From contig NZ_RXNV01000004.1 of NCBI RefSeq assembly GCF_003966265.1, forward strand, positions 186,001 to 250,000: 64,000 nucleotides of DNA, read 5' to 3'. The stretch's first letter is position 1, and each line of letters starts with the position of its first letter. This DNA is from Shewanella atlantica (GTDB taxonomy: Bacteria > Pseudomonadota > Gammaproteobacteria > Enterobacterales > Shewanellaceae). A model generated the notes under the pieces. That model saw only the letters and a list, made by a program, of their open reading frames with translations. It did not search any database and was not told the origin of the DNA. Positions 25,108 to 35,092 of the stretch are shown here, in pieces. The translations under genes and the position numbers were made by a program.

Positions 25108-27105
25108 TTAGTCTTTGTAGATCACCGTTGTTGACTCGAATGGAAGTGTCTCTAGTACCTTCTTATGATCCGCATAATCGATAAAAGAGCGTGCATCGGT
25201 ATTACAGATATCTGCACCGCCGTCATCACAACTTGGCGCAGCGCCCTCATAAACGACACTGAATTTACCACTGCCATCATCGAAGGTCAGGTGATCGACC
25301 GCGTAAGCCTTGTAGTTATCGCCACTTATCACTATGTCGACGCGATCGGTCGATGTAAGCTGCGCCTCACCCAGGGCATTCCAGCCATCGTTACCACTGG
25401 CATTATAGTTATTAACGATAACGACATATTCACCCGAGTCTTGAATCGCTTCCCAGCTTGGCTCAGTTTCGGTGCCGGTATTTAACTCCAGCTGACTGAT
25501 ATGACCGCTTTGCTGTTTCACATCTTCGGTGAAGGTGTAACGCATGCCGCCTACATAGGGGAATTTACCGGCATGGCTACCTTCAGGAAGGGTCGCGTCT
25601 ATGGTGCTAGTTAACAGATCTTTGAGCACGACACCATTAATGGTCAAGACTGAAAGGTAGTTAGCAAAGGGAAGCATCTCGAGACTTGCGTTGCCCTCTC
25701 TGAACTCACCGGCATCGATATTGGTTCTGACACCTCCGGCGCCAACGAGACCAATTTGAACAGTCTTACCGGTTACCGACTTAACGCCCTCCTGATTAGC
25801 CCAGTAAACCATGCCTTCACCGATCAATGGTGCGACATCAGAGCCGTGCATATCGGTGCCCTTGTCACCCGGGCGGCGCTCATGAATAATATCTTCAGTA
25901 ACTGTGGCTACCACTTCACCATAAGCCTTTTCAACCTCTGGCTTATAGGTCGCGTCGATATGCGCTCGAAGCGCGACATCTTCATCAACATCATCGATCT
26001 GCTTACTCGAATCGATAAAGTTCTCAACCTTTTGATGGGCATCGCCTGTCAGTAAACTGTCAGATTCACGCATGGCATCGCTGTAATAGGTTTCATTAGA
26101 CAGTAAGGTGTTGTGCCCATTACATGTCAGCAGTTCACCCTTATCATCGAAGCTTACACTCGCCTGACCTATGGCTTGTGCATATTGTCCGGCCTGAACG
26201 ATACAGGTCTTACCCACTTCATCTTTTTGGGTAACAAGCTGAGCATACTGACCGTTATCTCCATGTCCAAGCTCGGTAAAGTCACCCAGCAGCGTATGTG
26301 AGTGGCCACCGACGATCACATCGATACCCGTTGTACCGGCCGCCAGCTCAACATCGCGCGCATTGCCGATATGAGACAATACGATAACCTTGTTAACCCC
26401 TTTCTCTTTTAGCTGATCGACCGTCTTTTGAGTGGTTTCAATCTCACTTGAGAATGTCGCCTCACCGGTGCCGGTGGCAATCGTAGGCATATCTTCGAGC
26501 ACGACACCAACGACGGCTACCACTTGCTCACTCGCCGTTGCATCGCCGATCATAGCAATTCTACGTTTAACGGCCCCGTCAAATGCAAACAACTGATAAG
26601 GTAAAAGGTTAGACAAACCACTGAGTGCAGGATCGTTGTCTGCATTCATGTTATTAGCTAGCAGAGGGAAGTTTACGGCATCGATAAAGGAAGCCAGCTT
26701 AGTGGTATCCAGATCGAACTCATGGTTACCCAGCGCCATCGCATCTATGCCCATCTGCGACAGCAGATCGGCATTGGCCATACCATCATTTAGTTTAAAA
26801 TAGGCGGTGCCCTGCCAAGCGTCTCCACCGTGCAGGAATAGCAACGGCTCTTTAGCCTCTGCCGCATCTTCCTTTATGTCGTTGGCAGCCTCGAGCACCC
26901 TTGGGTAGCCGCCAAACTCGTTAAACACGACATCTCCCTCTTCTCCCATGGAGAAACTGGATTTAACCGGATCGAAGTTGGAGTGAGTATCGTTGACATG
27001 TGCAATAGTAAGGCTAAATGCCGCATTATTGTCATCATCGTCACTTGAACACGCAGATAGTGCAGTAAGTAAAGCAACAGCTAATATCGTTTTCTGTAGT
27101 TTCAT
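25108..27105 (-). CDS. UshA-like 5'-nucleotidase/2',3'-cyclic phosphodiesterase lipoprotein
   Basis: A 665-residue protein with a lipoprotein signal (ILAVALLTALSACSSDDDDN) followed by an acidic linker. The metallophosphatase domain holds the five metal motifs: AHVNDTHSNFDP, HGGDAWQGT, LGNHEFD, VLSHIGNARD and VGGHSHT. A C-terminal 5'-nucleotidase domain follows (ALRAHIDATYKPEVEKAYGEVVATV, IGLVGAGGVRTNIDAGEF, LPFANYLSVLTINGVVLKDLL). UshA-family enzymes strip phosphate from external nucleotides so that nucleosides can be imported. It is monocistronic. NAD nucleotidase activity is a close alternative. The 516-bp gap upstream (27106-27622) is AT-rich and holds no ORF that I can support. Confidence 0.87.
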   Translation of the reverse strand: MKLQKTILAVALLTALSACSSDDDDNNAAFSLTIAHVNDTHSNFDPVKSSFSMGEEGDVVFNEFGGYPRVLEAANDIKEDAAEAKEPLLFLHGGDAWQGTAYFKLNDGMANADLLSQMGIDAMALGNHEFDLDTTKLASFIDAVNFPLLANNMNADNDPALSGLSNLLPYQLFAFDGAVKRRIAMIGDATASEQVVAVVGVVLEDMPTIATGTGEATFSSEIETTQKTVDQLKEKGVNKVIVLSHIGNARDVELAAGTTGIDVIVGGHSHTLLGDFTELGHGDNGQYAQLVTQKDEVGKTCIVQAGQYAQAIGQASVSFDDKGELLTCNGHNTLLSNETYYSDAMRESDSLLTGDAHQKVENFIDSSKQIDDVDEDVALRAHIDATYKPEVEKAYGEVVATVTEDIIHERRPGDKGTDMHGSDVAPLIGEGMVYWANQEGVKSVTGKTVQIGLVGAGGVRTNIDAGEFREGNASLEMLPFANYLSVLTINGVVLKDLLTSTIDATLPEGSHAGKFPYVGGMRYTFTEDVKQQSGHISQLELNTGTETEPSWEAIQDSGEYVVIVNNYNASGNDGWNALGEAQLTSTDRVDIVISGDNYKAYAVDHLTFDDGSGKFSVVYEGAAPSCDDGGADICNTDARSFIDYADHKKVLETLPFESTTVIYKD

Positions 27106-27622
27106 TGTTATTTCTTCTTTATTAAGACCCGAAATGAAAATATCAGAATAAAAAAGAGTGAGCTACAACAAAAAAGCTTAACAACCAGCAACTTAAACAT
27201 AATGTCCGTAACAGCAAGCACACAAAGAAAGCCACAAACAATTAACTCGACGCAACATAAGTGATATTTAGTATCGATGAATTGATTTTTTAAAATCAAA
27301 CAGAAATAAAAACAAATTTGATATATTTAAATGATATATAAATGTTTTCTGGTTTTTCTAATAAAGGATTTCAACAGCTGATTTGGTAACAATTAATTTG
27401 TTCATTATTCACTAGCCGTATCGCAAAAATGATAAATATATAACGAATTCTATCCAGCAAACTCCATCACACTATAACTATTCAACGTTTTATCTCAGCA
27501 GTGTTAATGTTATTAACAACCTAATGGGATGGAGGTATGCCTTTTGAACTTTTGATGAACGAAGCTTGCACCGGGGCTGTCACAGAGGGGGGATAGATAT
27601 GGTATAGAGGCCCTCGATGAGC

Positions 27623-28303
27623 TTATATCAGAGAGTCGACACTCAGATAACTTGCGGCTGTCTCTACGCTCAAATCCTGCAGATGAGGCACTACACCTAA
27701 ACAGGGCGCACTCATCAATGACTGCAAGCTATCCAGGTTCTCCTCGAGACAGCTGGTGTCGCCATCGACAATGTTGGCAACCCAGCCCGCTATCTCTAAC
27801 CCGTCGGCTTTGATGGCTTCCTGTGTCAGCACGGCATGATTCAGGCAACCAAGTTTAACCCCAACCACTAAGATCACAGGCACAGAAAGGAGCTTCACCA
27901 CTTCTGACAGATAACGTCCTTCGCCTAAGGGTAAGCGCCAGCCCCCCGCGCCTTCGATGATACACAGCTCACTTGTATCCCGGCTTTCCAGTACAGCATT
28001 CAATCGCTTGAGTATCGACTCGGGAGAGATATCGATGCCGATTTGGCTGGCGGCAATGTGCGGGGCGATCGCCGGTTCAAATGACACCGGGTTAACCGCA
28101 ATGTAATCCAGCTCGATAGTCGACTCAGCCATTAGACTCAAGGCATCACTGTTTCTGAGGCCATGTTCAGTTATTTCACAACCGGAGGCAATCGGCTTAA
28201 GTCCCAGGGTATGAACCCCGCTCTCTTTGGCGCGGTTAAGCAGCGCCGCACTGATAAATGTTTTACCGCAGTCGGTATCGGTACCCGTAACAAAGTAGAT
28301 CAT
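27623..28303 (-). CDS. bioD: Dethiobiotin synthetase BioD
   Basis: A 226-residue enzyme with the P-loop GTDTDCGKTFIS at the N-terminus, the substrate loop LGLKPIASGCE and the conserved EGAGGWRLPLG segment. It closes the ureido ring of dethiobiotin from DAPA, CO2 and ATP. It is the last gene of the bioB-bioF-bioC-bioD unit, about 10 bp after bioC. Confidence 0.95.
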   Translation of the reverse strand: MIYFVTGTDTDCGKTFISAALLNRAKESGVHTLGLKPIASGCEITEHGLRNSDALSLMAESTIELDYIAVNPVSFEPAIAPHIAASQIGIDISPESILKRLNAVLESRDTSELCIIEGAGGWRLPLGEGRYLSEVVKLLSVPVILVVGVKLGCLNHAVLTQEAIKADGLEIAGWVANIVDGDTSCLEENLDSLQSLMSAPCLGVVPHLQDLSVETAASYLSVDSLI

Positions 28304-28313
28304 GATTTACCTT

Positions 28314-29114
28314 TTATCGTTTTACTGCACGAATGAGCGCTATCTGATAGGTCAAGGGGATACCTTGTGGCGTTCTTAAACGTTCCGCTTGCTCGATGAG
28401 CTTCACCCAGTCGCCTCGCCCACGTATACCATGATTGACCATAGACCTGGACTGACTACTCACTTTGGCATCGGCATGAATTGAAGCCCCGACCCCCTTG
28501 ATAGAGTAGAGTAAACTCTTGAGATCATCGAAGTAGACCGTCATAGGCTCAAGAGTGGACGAGAAAACTTGCCACTCTTGTGCATCGAACTGTGAGCTTA
28601 TCTCAGGCAAAGCACGGAACTCATTGGCCCTGAATCCTAGCTGCGTCAACTCAGGGAGGCTCCCCTGTGCCACCATGGCCAGATGGTACTCTCCCGATGG
28701 TTTAAGAACCTTCGCGGTGCTGTGAAAGGACTGCGACAGGTCATCGCACCACTGCAGGGCCAAGTTTGAATACACACTGTCAATACTGTTTTCAGGCAGT
28801 GGAATCGATTTAGCGTCGGCACATAGCGTCTCATAGTTAGGGTAGGTTTTCTTAAGCTGTTCAAGCATACCTTCGGCAATATCTAACGCTATCACAGAGG
28901 AGACATCTGCAAACTGACTGAAATCTGTGCCCGGCCCCGCTCCGATATCGAGTAAGGTTCCGGTGGGTTTTATGCCATTAAACAGGGCATCACGGGAGAG
29001 TTGTTGCAAACAGTTATGCCTGTGATAGGTTTTAGCCGCGGCAGAGAACCGCTCAGCGATCACGCTGTTATCGACTATCCGTGTTTTCCCATGATTCACT
29101 ACTTCGGGTTTCAT
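28314..29114 (-). CDS. bioC: Malonyl-ACP O-methyltransferase BioC
   Basis: A 266-residue SAM-dependent methyltransferase with glycine-rich motif I (LLDIGAGPGTDF), VIALDIAEGMLEQLKK as motif II and SIDSVYSNLALQWCDDL further along, the BioC pattern. It methylates the malonyl-ACP carboxyl, disguising it for fatty-acid synthesis of pimeloyl-ACP. I chose ATG at 29114; a TTG lies one codon upstream. BioH, the esterase partner, is not in the window. It is followed closely by bioD. Confidence 0.92.
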   Translation of the reverse strand: MKPEVVNHGKTRIVDNSVIAERFSAAAKTYHRHNCLQQLSRDALFNGIKPTGTLLDIGAGPGTDFSQFADVSSVIALDIAEGMLEQLKKTYPNYETLCADAKSIPLPENSIDSVYSNLALQWCDDLSQSFHSTAKVLKPSGEYHLAMVAQGSLPELTQLGFRANEFRALPEISSQFDAQEWQVFSSTLEPMTVYFDDLKSLLYSIKGVGASIHADAKVSSQSRSMVNHGIRGRGDWVKLIEQAERLRTPQGIPLTYQIALIRAVKR

Positions 29115-29264
29115 CAATCTACACGCTCACTTTCATACAACTATTATTAATTCAAAGCTCATTCATTTTACTGTCATGCAGCTGTCTGTTATTAATCTAA
29201 AGTATTTCTCTAAAAATATTTGGCTAAAATGCTTCTGGCTAAAAGTATTTATCTAAAGCTTGGC

Positions 29265-30554
29265 CTAGGCCTGATCTGAAGCCACACCTAAAGCCAGAGT
29301 CAAGGCGCTGACGAGCCTGTCGATCTCATCATGTGTGTGCAGCGCCGTAATGGTTATCCGTAATCGGGCGCTGCCCTTAGGCACAGTTGGCGGGCGTATC
29401 GCACCGACCCAGATCCCGGATTCCTTTAACTGCTGAGCTACCGACACCGTTTTATCCACATCACCTATGATCAGCGGTTGAATGGGGGTCATCGACTCTG
29501 TCAACGTGATGTTTGCCTGCGAGCAAGCTCGTTTAAAGTATTCGATGTTATCCGCAAGAGTGAGTGCACGAGTATCAGAGCTCTGAGCCAACTCTACCGC
29601 CGCCAAGGCGACACAGGCATTAGCCGGAGAAAGCGCCGTCGAGTAGATATAATCCCTGGCGTTAGCGACTAAGAAGTCGATTAACGCCTGATTGCCCAGA
29701 ATCGCAGCCCCCTGACAACCCAGAGCCTTACCGAAAGTCACCACCTGCACATCGGCAAGTTCGGCGCTGACAGGAACATAATTGTCAAGGGCAGCTTGAA
29801 TGCCAAAACCATGAGCATCATCGACAATCAACCAGGTATTATCTCGTTTGCAAGAGCTTGATAGCGCCTCAAGCGGCGCCATATCGCCATCCATGCTGAA
29901 TATGCTCTCGGTGATAACGGCCTGGGGAGAATATTTAGCTATGAGTCGATCAGCACTTTGCATATCGTTATGCAGAAAACGTTTAAATGTCGCCTTGCTG
30001 TCGGTTAAGCCATCGATAATCGAAGCATGAACCAATTTATCGGCTATCACAGTATCACCATGACCGAACAAGGTTTTCATCAATGCTGAGTTAGCGCTGA
30101 AGCCTGAACAGAACAACAGCCCCGATTCATGCCCGGTAACTTGGCAGAGCGCTCGCTCTAAGCTCGCGTGTGCCTCGCTATACCCCGTAACTAATGGGGA
30201 AGAGCCGCTGCCGACACCATATTTTTTGGCACCACTATTCAGTGAATCCAGCAGTTGCGGCGCCTGAGACAAGCCAAGGTAATCATTGCTGCTGAAATTG
30301 AGGTAGTGCCTGCCATTCAAGGAGAAATCTACCGACTCCCCCTCTGTGGGCGATAAGGCCTGTCTGCGCCTTAACAGGCCGGCATAGTTAAGCTCGGCCT
30401 GTTGCTTCGCTATCTTGTCGGACAGAGAGTGTTTTTGAAGCATAGATTCACCGCTAACATCAGACACAGATTCAGCCCCTGCCTTTTTAACCCCAGCCTC
30501 TTTAACCACAGCTTTTTTTATCACAGCCTCTTTAGCCACAGCTTTTTTTATCAC
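29265..30554 (-). CDS. bioF: 8-amino-7-oxononanoate synthase BioF, with a Lys/Ala-rich N-terminal extension
   Basis: A PLP enzyme with YLNFSSNDYLGLS, the cofactor motif VDDAHGFG and the lysine site VTFGKALGCQGAA. It condenses pimeloyl-ACP with alanine. The frame opens at GTG 30554, 5 bp after the bioB stop, and begins with about 30 Lys/Ala-rich residues (MIKKAVAKEAVIKKAVVKEA) encoded by 30-bp tandem repeats. An internal ATG at 30443 gives MLQKHSLSDKIAKQQAELNYAGLLRRR, closer to the usual BioF N-terminus. Neither start has a strong ribosome-binding site, so the extension may or may not be translated. Confidence 0.92.
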   Translation of the reverse strand: MIKKAVAKEAVIKKAVVKEAGVKKAGAESVSDVSGESMLQKHSLSDKIAKQQAELNYAGLLRRRQALSPTEGESVDFSLNGRHYLNFSSNDYLGLSQAPQLLDSLNSGAKKYGVGSGSSPLVTGYSEAHASLERALCQVTGHESGLLFCSGFSANSALMKTLFGHGDTVIADKLVHASIIDGLTDSKATFKRFLHNDMQSADRLIAKYSPQAVITESIFSMDGDMAPLEALSSSCKRDNTWLIVDDAHGFGIQAALDNYVPVSAELADVQVVTFGKALGCQGAAILGNQALIDFLVANARDYIYSTALSPANACVALAAVELAQSSDTRALTLADNIEYFKRACSQANITLTESMTPIQPLIIGDVDKTVSVAQQLKESGIWVGAIRPPTVPKGSARLRITITALHTHDEIDRLVSALTLALGVASDQA

Positions 30555-30556
30555 AG
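30494..30556. repeat. 30-bp tandem repeat at the bioB/bioF junction
   Basis: Two full 30-base units (30494-30523 and 30524-30553) differ at one base (AACCAC/AGCCAC); a degenerate part-unit precedes them. A multiple of three, the unit adds ten codons per copy (KKAVxKEAVI) to the extended bioF frame. Confidence 0.9.
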
Positions 30557-30559
30557 TAA

Positions 30560-31636
30560 TTAGAGTGCGCCGGCGTCATAAAATGCACCAGTTTGCTTAT
30601 CCTTAATGGCATTAGCCTTGGCGCTCGCCTTGGCGCTCGCCTTGGCCATCACCTCTTTATCATCTTCTACGGTGGCATATTTACCCTGCTCCGGGTGCAA
30701 ACCCAGGCGCTTAAACAGGGTCATATCTTCATTCTCTTCAGGGTTATTGGTCGTAAGGAGCTTACAGCCATAGAAGATAGAGTTAGCACCGGCAAAGAAA
30801 CACATGGCCTGCATCTCATCGGTCATCTTCTCACGACCTGCTGACAGGCGTACCCGGGAAAGAGGCATAATGATTCGAGCCACGGCGATGGTACGAACAA
30901 ACTCGAGAGGGTCGAGATCGTCTAAGTTCTCAAATGGTGTCCCGGCCACCTTAACTAACATGTTGATAGGAACGGAATCCGGATGCTGTTCCATATTGGC
31001 CAGCTGCTGCAGCAGACCGGCACGATCACTCGCCTGCTCCCCCATGCCGACGATCCCGCCGGAGCAGACTTTCATGCCTGCGGCGCGAACATTGGAAAGG
31101 GTATCAAGCCTGTCCTGATAGGTGCGGGTAGTGATGATGTCGCCGTAATACTCAGGCGAGGTATCTAAGTTATGGTTGTAGTAATCGAGTCCGGCCTCGG
31201 CCAGCTCTTCTGCCTGGCTGCCTGACAACATCCCCAATGTCATACAGGTTTCCATGCCCATCGCCTTAACTTCACTCACCATATCTTTCAGATAGGGCAT
31301 ATCACGAGCGTGGGGGTTACGCCATGCCGCCCCCATACAGAAGCGTGAGGCCCCGGCGGCTTTGGCACTACGGGCCTCGGTCAGCACCTTTTCGATCTCA
31401 ATCAGGCGCTCTTTCTCAAGGCCGGTATCATAACGGGCACTTTGGGGGCAATATTTACAATCTTCCGGGCAGGCACCGGTTTTAATCGATAGCAGTCGGC
31501 TGATCTGAACTTCGTTAGGATCAAAAACCTGACGATGTAATGAATGCGCCTTAAACAGCAGATCATTCATAGGTAAAGCAAAGAGTGCTTCAATTTCATC
31601 ACGCTTCCAATCGTGGCGTAGCTGTATATCAGACAT
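30560..31636 (-). CDS. bioB: Biotin synthase BioB
   Basis: A 358-residue radical-SAM enzyme with [14 protein letters not shown] (CxxxCxxC cluster motif), [28 protein letters not shown] and the second-cluster residues including the Arg in [11 protein letters not shown]. It inserts sulfur into dethiobiotin. The C-terminus carries an Ala/Lys/Ser repeat ([16 protein letters not shown]) that normal BioB lacks, directly before the repeat-rich start of bioF. First gene of bioBFCD, divergent from bioA across a candidate BirA operator. Confidence 0.95.
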   Translation of the reverse strand: MSDIQLRHDWKRDEIEALFALPMNDLLFKAHSLHRQVFDPNEVQISRLLSIKTGACPEDCKYCPQSARYDTGLEKERLIEIEKVLTEARSAKAAGASRFCMGAAWRNPHARDMPYLKDMVSEVKAMGMETCMTLGMLSGSQAEELAEAGLDYYNHNLDTSPEYYGDIITTRTYQDRLDTLSNVRAAGMKVCSGGIVGMGEQASDRAGLLQQLANMEQHPDSVPINMLVKVAGTPFENLDDLDPLEFVRTIAVARIIMPLSRVRLSAGREKMTDEMQAMCFFAGANSIFYGCKLLTTNNPEENEDMTLFKRLGLHPEQGKYATVEDDKEVMAKASAKASAKANAIKDKQTGAFYDAGAL

Positions 31637-31703
31637 TTAACTTACCCTTCTCACTCAATATATTTCTTTTTTATGTTGCCTAGGATACCTGTAGGTCGTA
31701 ATC

Positions 31704-31734
31704 TGTCAACGCCAACCAGATAAACAGGTTTACT
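31704..31734. promoter_or_regulatory. Candidate BirA operator in the bioA-bioB divergent region
   Basis: TGTCAAC and GGTTTACT face each other 16 bases apart, close to the BirA half-sites TTGTAAACC and GGTTTACA. The position between divergent bioA and bioB is where BirA represses both in gammaproteobacteria. The left half is degenerate. Confidence 0.6.
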
Positions 31735-31746
31735 AACGGTTAAAAT

Positions 31747-33114
31747 ATGAACGATGCTAATTTGCAAAAAAATCAGCCCGAAACCTCACCTATTGACTTT
31801 GAATTTGATAAACAACATATCTGGCACCCCTATACCTCGATGACCCAGGCACTGCCCACTTTCGGCGTTGTCTCGGCAAAGGGCTGCGAGCTCACACTCG
31901 ACGACGGTAAAGTCTTAGTCGATGGCACCAGCTCCTGGTGGGCCTGCGTACATGGCTACAGCCATCCGGCCATTCTCGATACGATGCAGCAGCAACTCAG
32001 TACCCTAAGCCATGTGATGTTTGGTGGGATCACCCACCAGCCGGCTGTCGAGCTATCTAAGAAACTTGTTGGTATCACCAGCCCCAACCTGACTAAAGTC
32101 TTTTTGGCCGATTCGGGGTCTATTGCCGTAGAGGTGGCACTTAAGATGGCGCTGCAATATTGGCAAGGCAGAAACCAGCCTCAAAAGCAGCGCATCCTTA
32201 CCGTCAAATGTGGCTACCATGGTGATACCTTCGCCGCTATGAGTGTGTGCGATCCCGAGGGGGGCATGCACACTATGTTTGGTGACAGCGTCACTCAACA
32301 TGAATTTGTCTCCGCGCCTCAAAGCGGGTTTGACGAGCCACTATTAAGTCACGATCTCGATGAGATGCGCGCTAAGCTCATTTCTCAGCACAGTGAAATC
32401 GCCGCCGTGATCATAGAGCCGATTCTTCAGGGTGCCGGCGGCATGCGCTTCTATAGCCCGCAGTATCTTGTCGAACTTCGTAAACTTTGTGATGAGTTCA
32501 ACGTCTTACTTATTCTCGATGAGATAGCGACCGGCTTTGGCCGCACCGGAAAACTGTTTGCCTACGAACATTCCACCATTGATGGACAGAGCGTAGAAGC
32601 CGACATCCTCTGTGTGGGTAAGGCCCTGACGGGGGGGTATATCTCACTCGCCGTGACCATGTGCAGTGATGAGGTAGCACAAGGGATCAGCGACTCTCCT
32701 GCCGGTGTATTCATGCATGGGCCTACGTTTATGGGCAATCCGCTGGCCTGCGCCGCCGCCTGTGCAAGCCTGGATCTCCTCGCCCAGGGTGATTGGCAAG
32801 ATCAGGTAAGGCACATCGAACGTCAGATGAAGATAGAGCTCAAGGACGCCATCGATTATCAAGAGGTCAAAGATGTCCGGGTATTGGGCGCCATCGGCGT
32901 TATCGAGATGAACTCGACGGTGAACACCGCCGAGCTTCAACAGGAGTTTGTCGACCTTGGTGTATGGATCAGACCTTTTTCCAACCTAATCTATATCATG
33001 CCGCCTTTCGTTATCACTTCGGCTCAGCTCACCAAGCTGACGTCGGCGATGAAACGCGTTGCCAAAGGGATAACTGCCGGCAATAAAGAGACAGGCTTTA
33101 TCAGCCACGGCTGA
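31747..33114 (+). CDS. bioA: DAPA aminotransferase BioA
   Basis: A 455-residue class III aminotransferase with DKQHIWHPYTSMTQ at the N-terminus, SSWWACVHGYSHP, LDEIATGFGRTGK and the PLP lysine in VGKALTGGYI. It transfers the SAM amino group to KAPA to give DAPA. It is divergent from bioBFCD. A stem of AAAGCCAGATG/CATCTGGCTTT directly after the stop serves as a terminator. Confidence 0.95.
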   Translation: MNDANLQKNQPETSPIDFEFDKQHIWHPYTSMTQALPTFGVVSAKGCELTLDDGKVLVDGTSSWWACVHGYSHPAILDTMQQQLSTLSHVMFGGITHQPAVELSKKLVGITSPNLTKVFLADSGSIAVEVALKMALQYWQGRNQPQKQRILTVKCGYHGDTFAAMSVCDPEGGMHTMFGDSVTQHEFVSAPQSGFDEPLLSHDLDEMRAKLISQHSEIAAVIIEPILQGAGGMRFYSPQYLVELRKLCDEFNVLLILDEIATGFGRTGKLFAYEHSTIDGQSVEADILCVGKALTGGYISLAVTMCSDEVAQGISDSPAGVFMHGPTFMGNPLACAAACASLDLLAQGDWQDQVRHIERQMKIELKDAIDYQEVKDVRVLGAIGVIEMNSTVNTAELQQEFVDLGVWIRPFSNLIYIMPPFVITSAQLTKLTSAMKRVAKGITAGNKETGFISHG

Positions 33115-33123
33115 AGCATAGCG

Positions 33124-33157
33124 ATAAAGCCAGATGACAGACCCATCTGGCTTTATC
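33124..33157 (+). terminator. Terminator after bioA
   Basis: GATAAAGCCAGATG and CATCTGGCTTTATC form a 14-bp perfect stem about 10 bp past the bioA stop, with TTTAT inside the 3' arm but no long T-run beyond it. Confidence 0.7.
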
Positions 33158-33378
33158 CACCTCTTGATAGTGCTGCTTTTAAAAGTGGCAGCGTGACCCA
33201 CAGTTATAATGTTCTTCTACTTCTCTTTCAACGCCTAACTATGAGTTCTGAATTCCCCAGCGGCGACACTCAAAGCTTAAATTTCATATTGACGGTTGGC
33301 AGAACAGTCCCCTCCAAACTAGAGCAATAACTCCAGCTTACCACAAACAAACCAACTGTAAAAAAGCCCAACCTGGAT

Positions 33379-33391
33379 CACAATTTGTGAG
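33379..33391. promoter_or_regulatory. Palindrome TCACAATTTGTGA upstream of gntP
   Basis: A 13-base palindrome about 220 bp upstream of the permease start. It is the outward version of the CRP half-sites and therefore not a standard CRP site; it may be an operator for another regulator. Confidence 0.35.
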
Positions 33392-33404
33392 CAGCTAAAA
33401 GTTT

Positions 33405-33426
33405 TTTTGTGCATCCGCACAAAAAT
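33405..33426. promoter_or_regulatory. Perfect 9-bp inverted repeat upstream of gntP, candidate operator
   Basis: TTTTTGTGC, ATCC, GCACAAAAA. It lies about 180 bp upstream of the permease gene in the promoter region. A likely operator for the glycerate-utilisation genes, perhaps for an SdaR/CdaR-type activator, though no such gene is in the window. The remainder of the 490-bp gap holds no ORF. Confidence 0.45.
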
Positions 33427-33607
33427 CATGTCGATATAATCGGTATTTCCGTGACCCGACACGAAGCCAGATTGTACATATCACAGGATAATGGCCCAAG
33501 CCTGAAATACCCTTGGGAAAAGCGTCTGTGTTGAACTTGATTCAATGTTCCACTCTTGCCCCGCATCATGGCTAATAACTAATAATACCCAATAACAGGG
33601 ACACCCT

Positions 33608-34966
33608 ATGAGCCAAGTTATCATTCTGTTGGCAGTGATTCTTTTCATTGTCATCGCTACTTCAAAATTCAAACTACATCCGTTTTTAACCTTAATTCTG
33701 GCGTCATTTATGACCGCCTTCGCCTACGGTCTGCCAAGCGCAAGTATCGCCAAAACCATCACCTCAGGTTTTGGTGGCATTCTGGGCTATATTGGTCTGG
33801 TCATCGTGCTAGGTACGATTATTGGTACGATTTTAGAAAAAAGTGGCGCCGCCATCACCATGGCTGATGTGGTGATTAAGGTGCTGGGAAAACGCTTCCC
33901 GACACTCACCATGTCTATCATCGGCTACCTGGTCTCTATCCCGGTATTTTGTGACTCGGGGTTTGTGATCCTCAACTCACTTAAACAATCGATGGCAAAC
34001 CGCATGCAGGTATCTAGCGTCTCTATGAGTGTCGCGCTGGCAACCGGTTTGTATGCCACTCACACCTTCGTGCCTCCGACACCCGGCCCTATTGCAGCGG
34101 CAGGTAACTTAGGCCTGGAGTCAAACTTAGGCTTGGTTATCTTCGTCGGTGTCTTTGTTGCGGCCATTGCCGCGTTGGCAGGTACACTTTGGGCTAACCG
34201 CTTCGCAAATACCGAGCCCGATGGTGAAGGCGCTGAGGAACTTAAGAGTAATGTCGAAGACTTCGAAAAATTGAAGGAGACATACGGGGTACTACCGAGT
34301 GCTAAGCGTGCCTTTGCCCCAATCTTCATCCCTATTCTTCTCATCTGTCTGGGCTCAATCGCCAACTTCCCGACCTCGCCTTTGGGTGATGGCATCTTGT
34401 TCGATGTTCTGGCTTTCTTAGGCCAACCCGTTAATGCCTTGATGATTGGTCTGTTCCTGTCGCTTTCATTGCTTAAGAGTCATGATAAAGTCAAAGAGTT
34501 CAGCGAGCGCATCAGCCAGGGGCTTGTTGTTGCCGCTCCAATCCTGTTGATCACGGGTGCAGGTGGCGCATTCGGCGCAGTTCTTAAGGCAACAGATATT
34601 GGTACCTTCCTGGGCACCTCTCTGTCGGCACTGGGTATCGGTATCTTTATGCCATTCATCGTGGCGGCAGCGCTAAAATCGGCTCAGGGTTCATCAACCG
34701 TTGCACTGGTCGCGACCTCTGCGCTCGTCGCACCTATGTTAGGTGATATCGGCCTTGCCAGTGATATGGGGCGCGTACTGACTGTGATGGCTATCGGCGC
34801 GGGCGCGATGACGGTATCGCACGCCAATGACAGTTTCTTCTGGGTTGTGACTCAGTTCAGTCGCATGAGCGTTAAACAGGCATACAAGGCACAAACCATG
34901 GCTACACTCATTCAGGGTCTGACGGCCATGACATTAGTGTATATTCTAAGCTTGGTACTCCTGTAA
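33608..34966 (+). CDS. GntP-family permease, probably for glycerate
   Basis: A 452-residue permease with about 12-13 membrane segments and the GntP-family signature THTFVPPTPGPIAAAGNLGL, plus ALKSAQGSSTVALVATSALVAPML near the C-terminus. The family imports gluconate and related hydroxy acids by proton symport. The next gene, 126 bp downstream on the same strand, is a glycerate kinase, which makes glycerate the likely substrate. Two palindromes upstream are candidate regulatory sites. It resembles the glycerate permease/kinase pair described in Shewanella. Confidence 0.85.
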   Translation: MSQVIILLAVILFIVIATSKFKLHPFLTLILASFMTAFAYGLPSASIAKTITSGFGGILGYIGLVIVLGTIIGTILEKSGAAITMADVVIKVLGKRFPTLTMSIIGYLVSIPVFCDSGFVILNSLKQSMANRMQVSSVSMSVALATGLYATHTFVPPTPGPIAAAGNLGLESNLGLVIFVGVFVAAIAALAGTLWANRFANTEPDGEGAEELKSNVEDFEKLKETYGVLPSAKRAFAPIFIPILLICLGSIANFPTSPLGDGILFDVLAFLGQPVNALMIGLFLSLSLLKSHDKVKEFSERISQGLVVAAPILLITGAGGAFGAVLKATDIGTFLGTSLSALGIGIFMPFIVAAALKSAQGSSTVALVATSALVAPMLGDIGLASDMGRVLTVMAIGAGAMTVSHANDSFFWVVTQFSRMSVKQAYKAQTMATLIQGLTAMTLVYILSLVLL

Positions 34967-35092
34967 CTCGTTTATTAAACTTATATTAAACTAAAAGCTT
35001 AGTTTCTGAATGCCCATTACCGGTATTCAGAAACGGCTTACATACTCCCCACTTTTTCGATATCAATACAAAAGCTCGTGATAGGAACGCCA

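Noticed and set aside
27108-27299. 63-residue hydrophobic ORF upstream of the nucleotidase gene
   Set aside because: It sits in the AT-rich promoter region, has no ribosome-binding site or family pattern and is probably chance.
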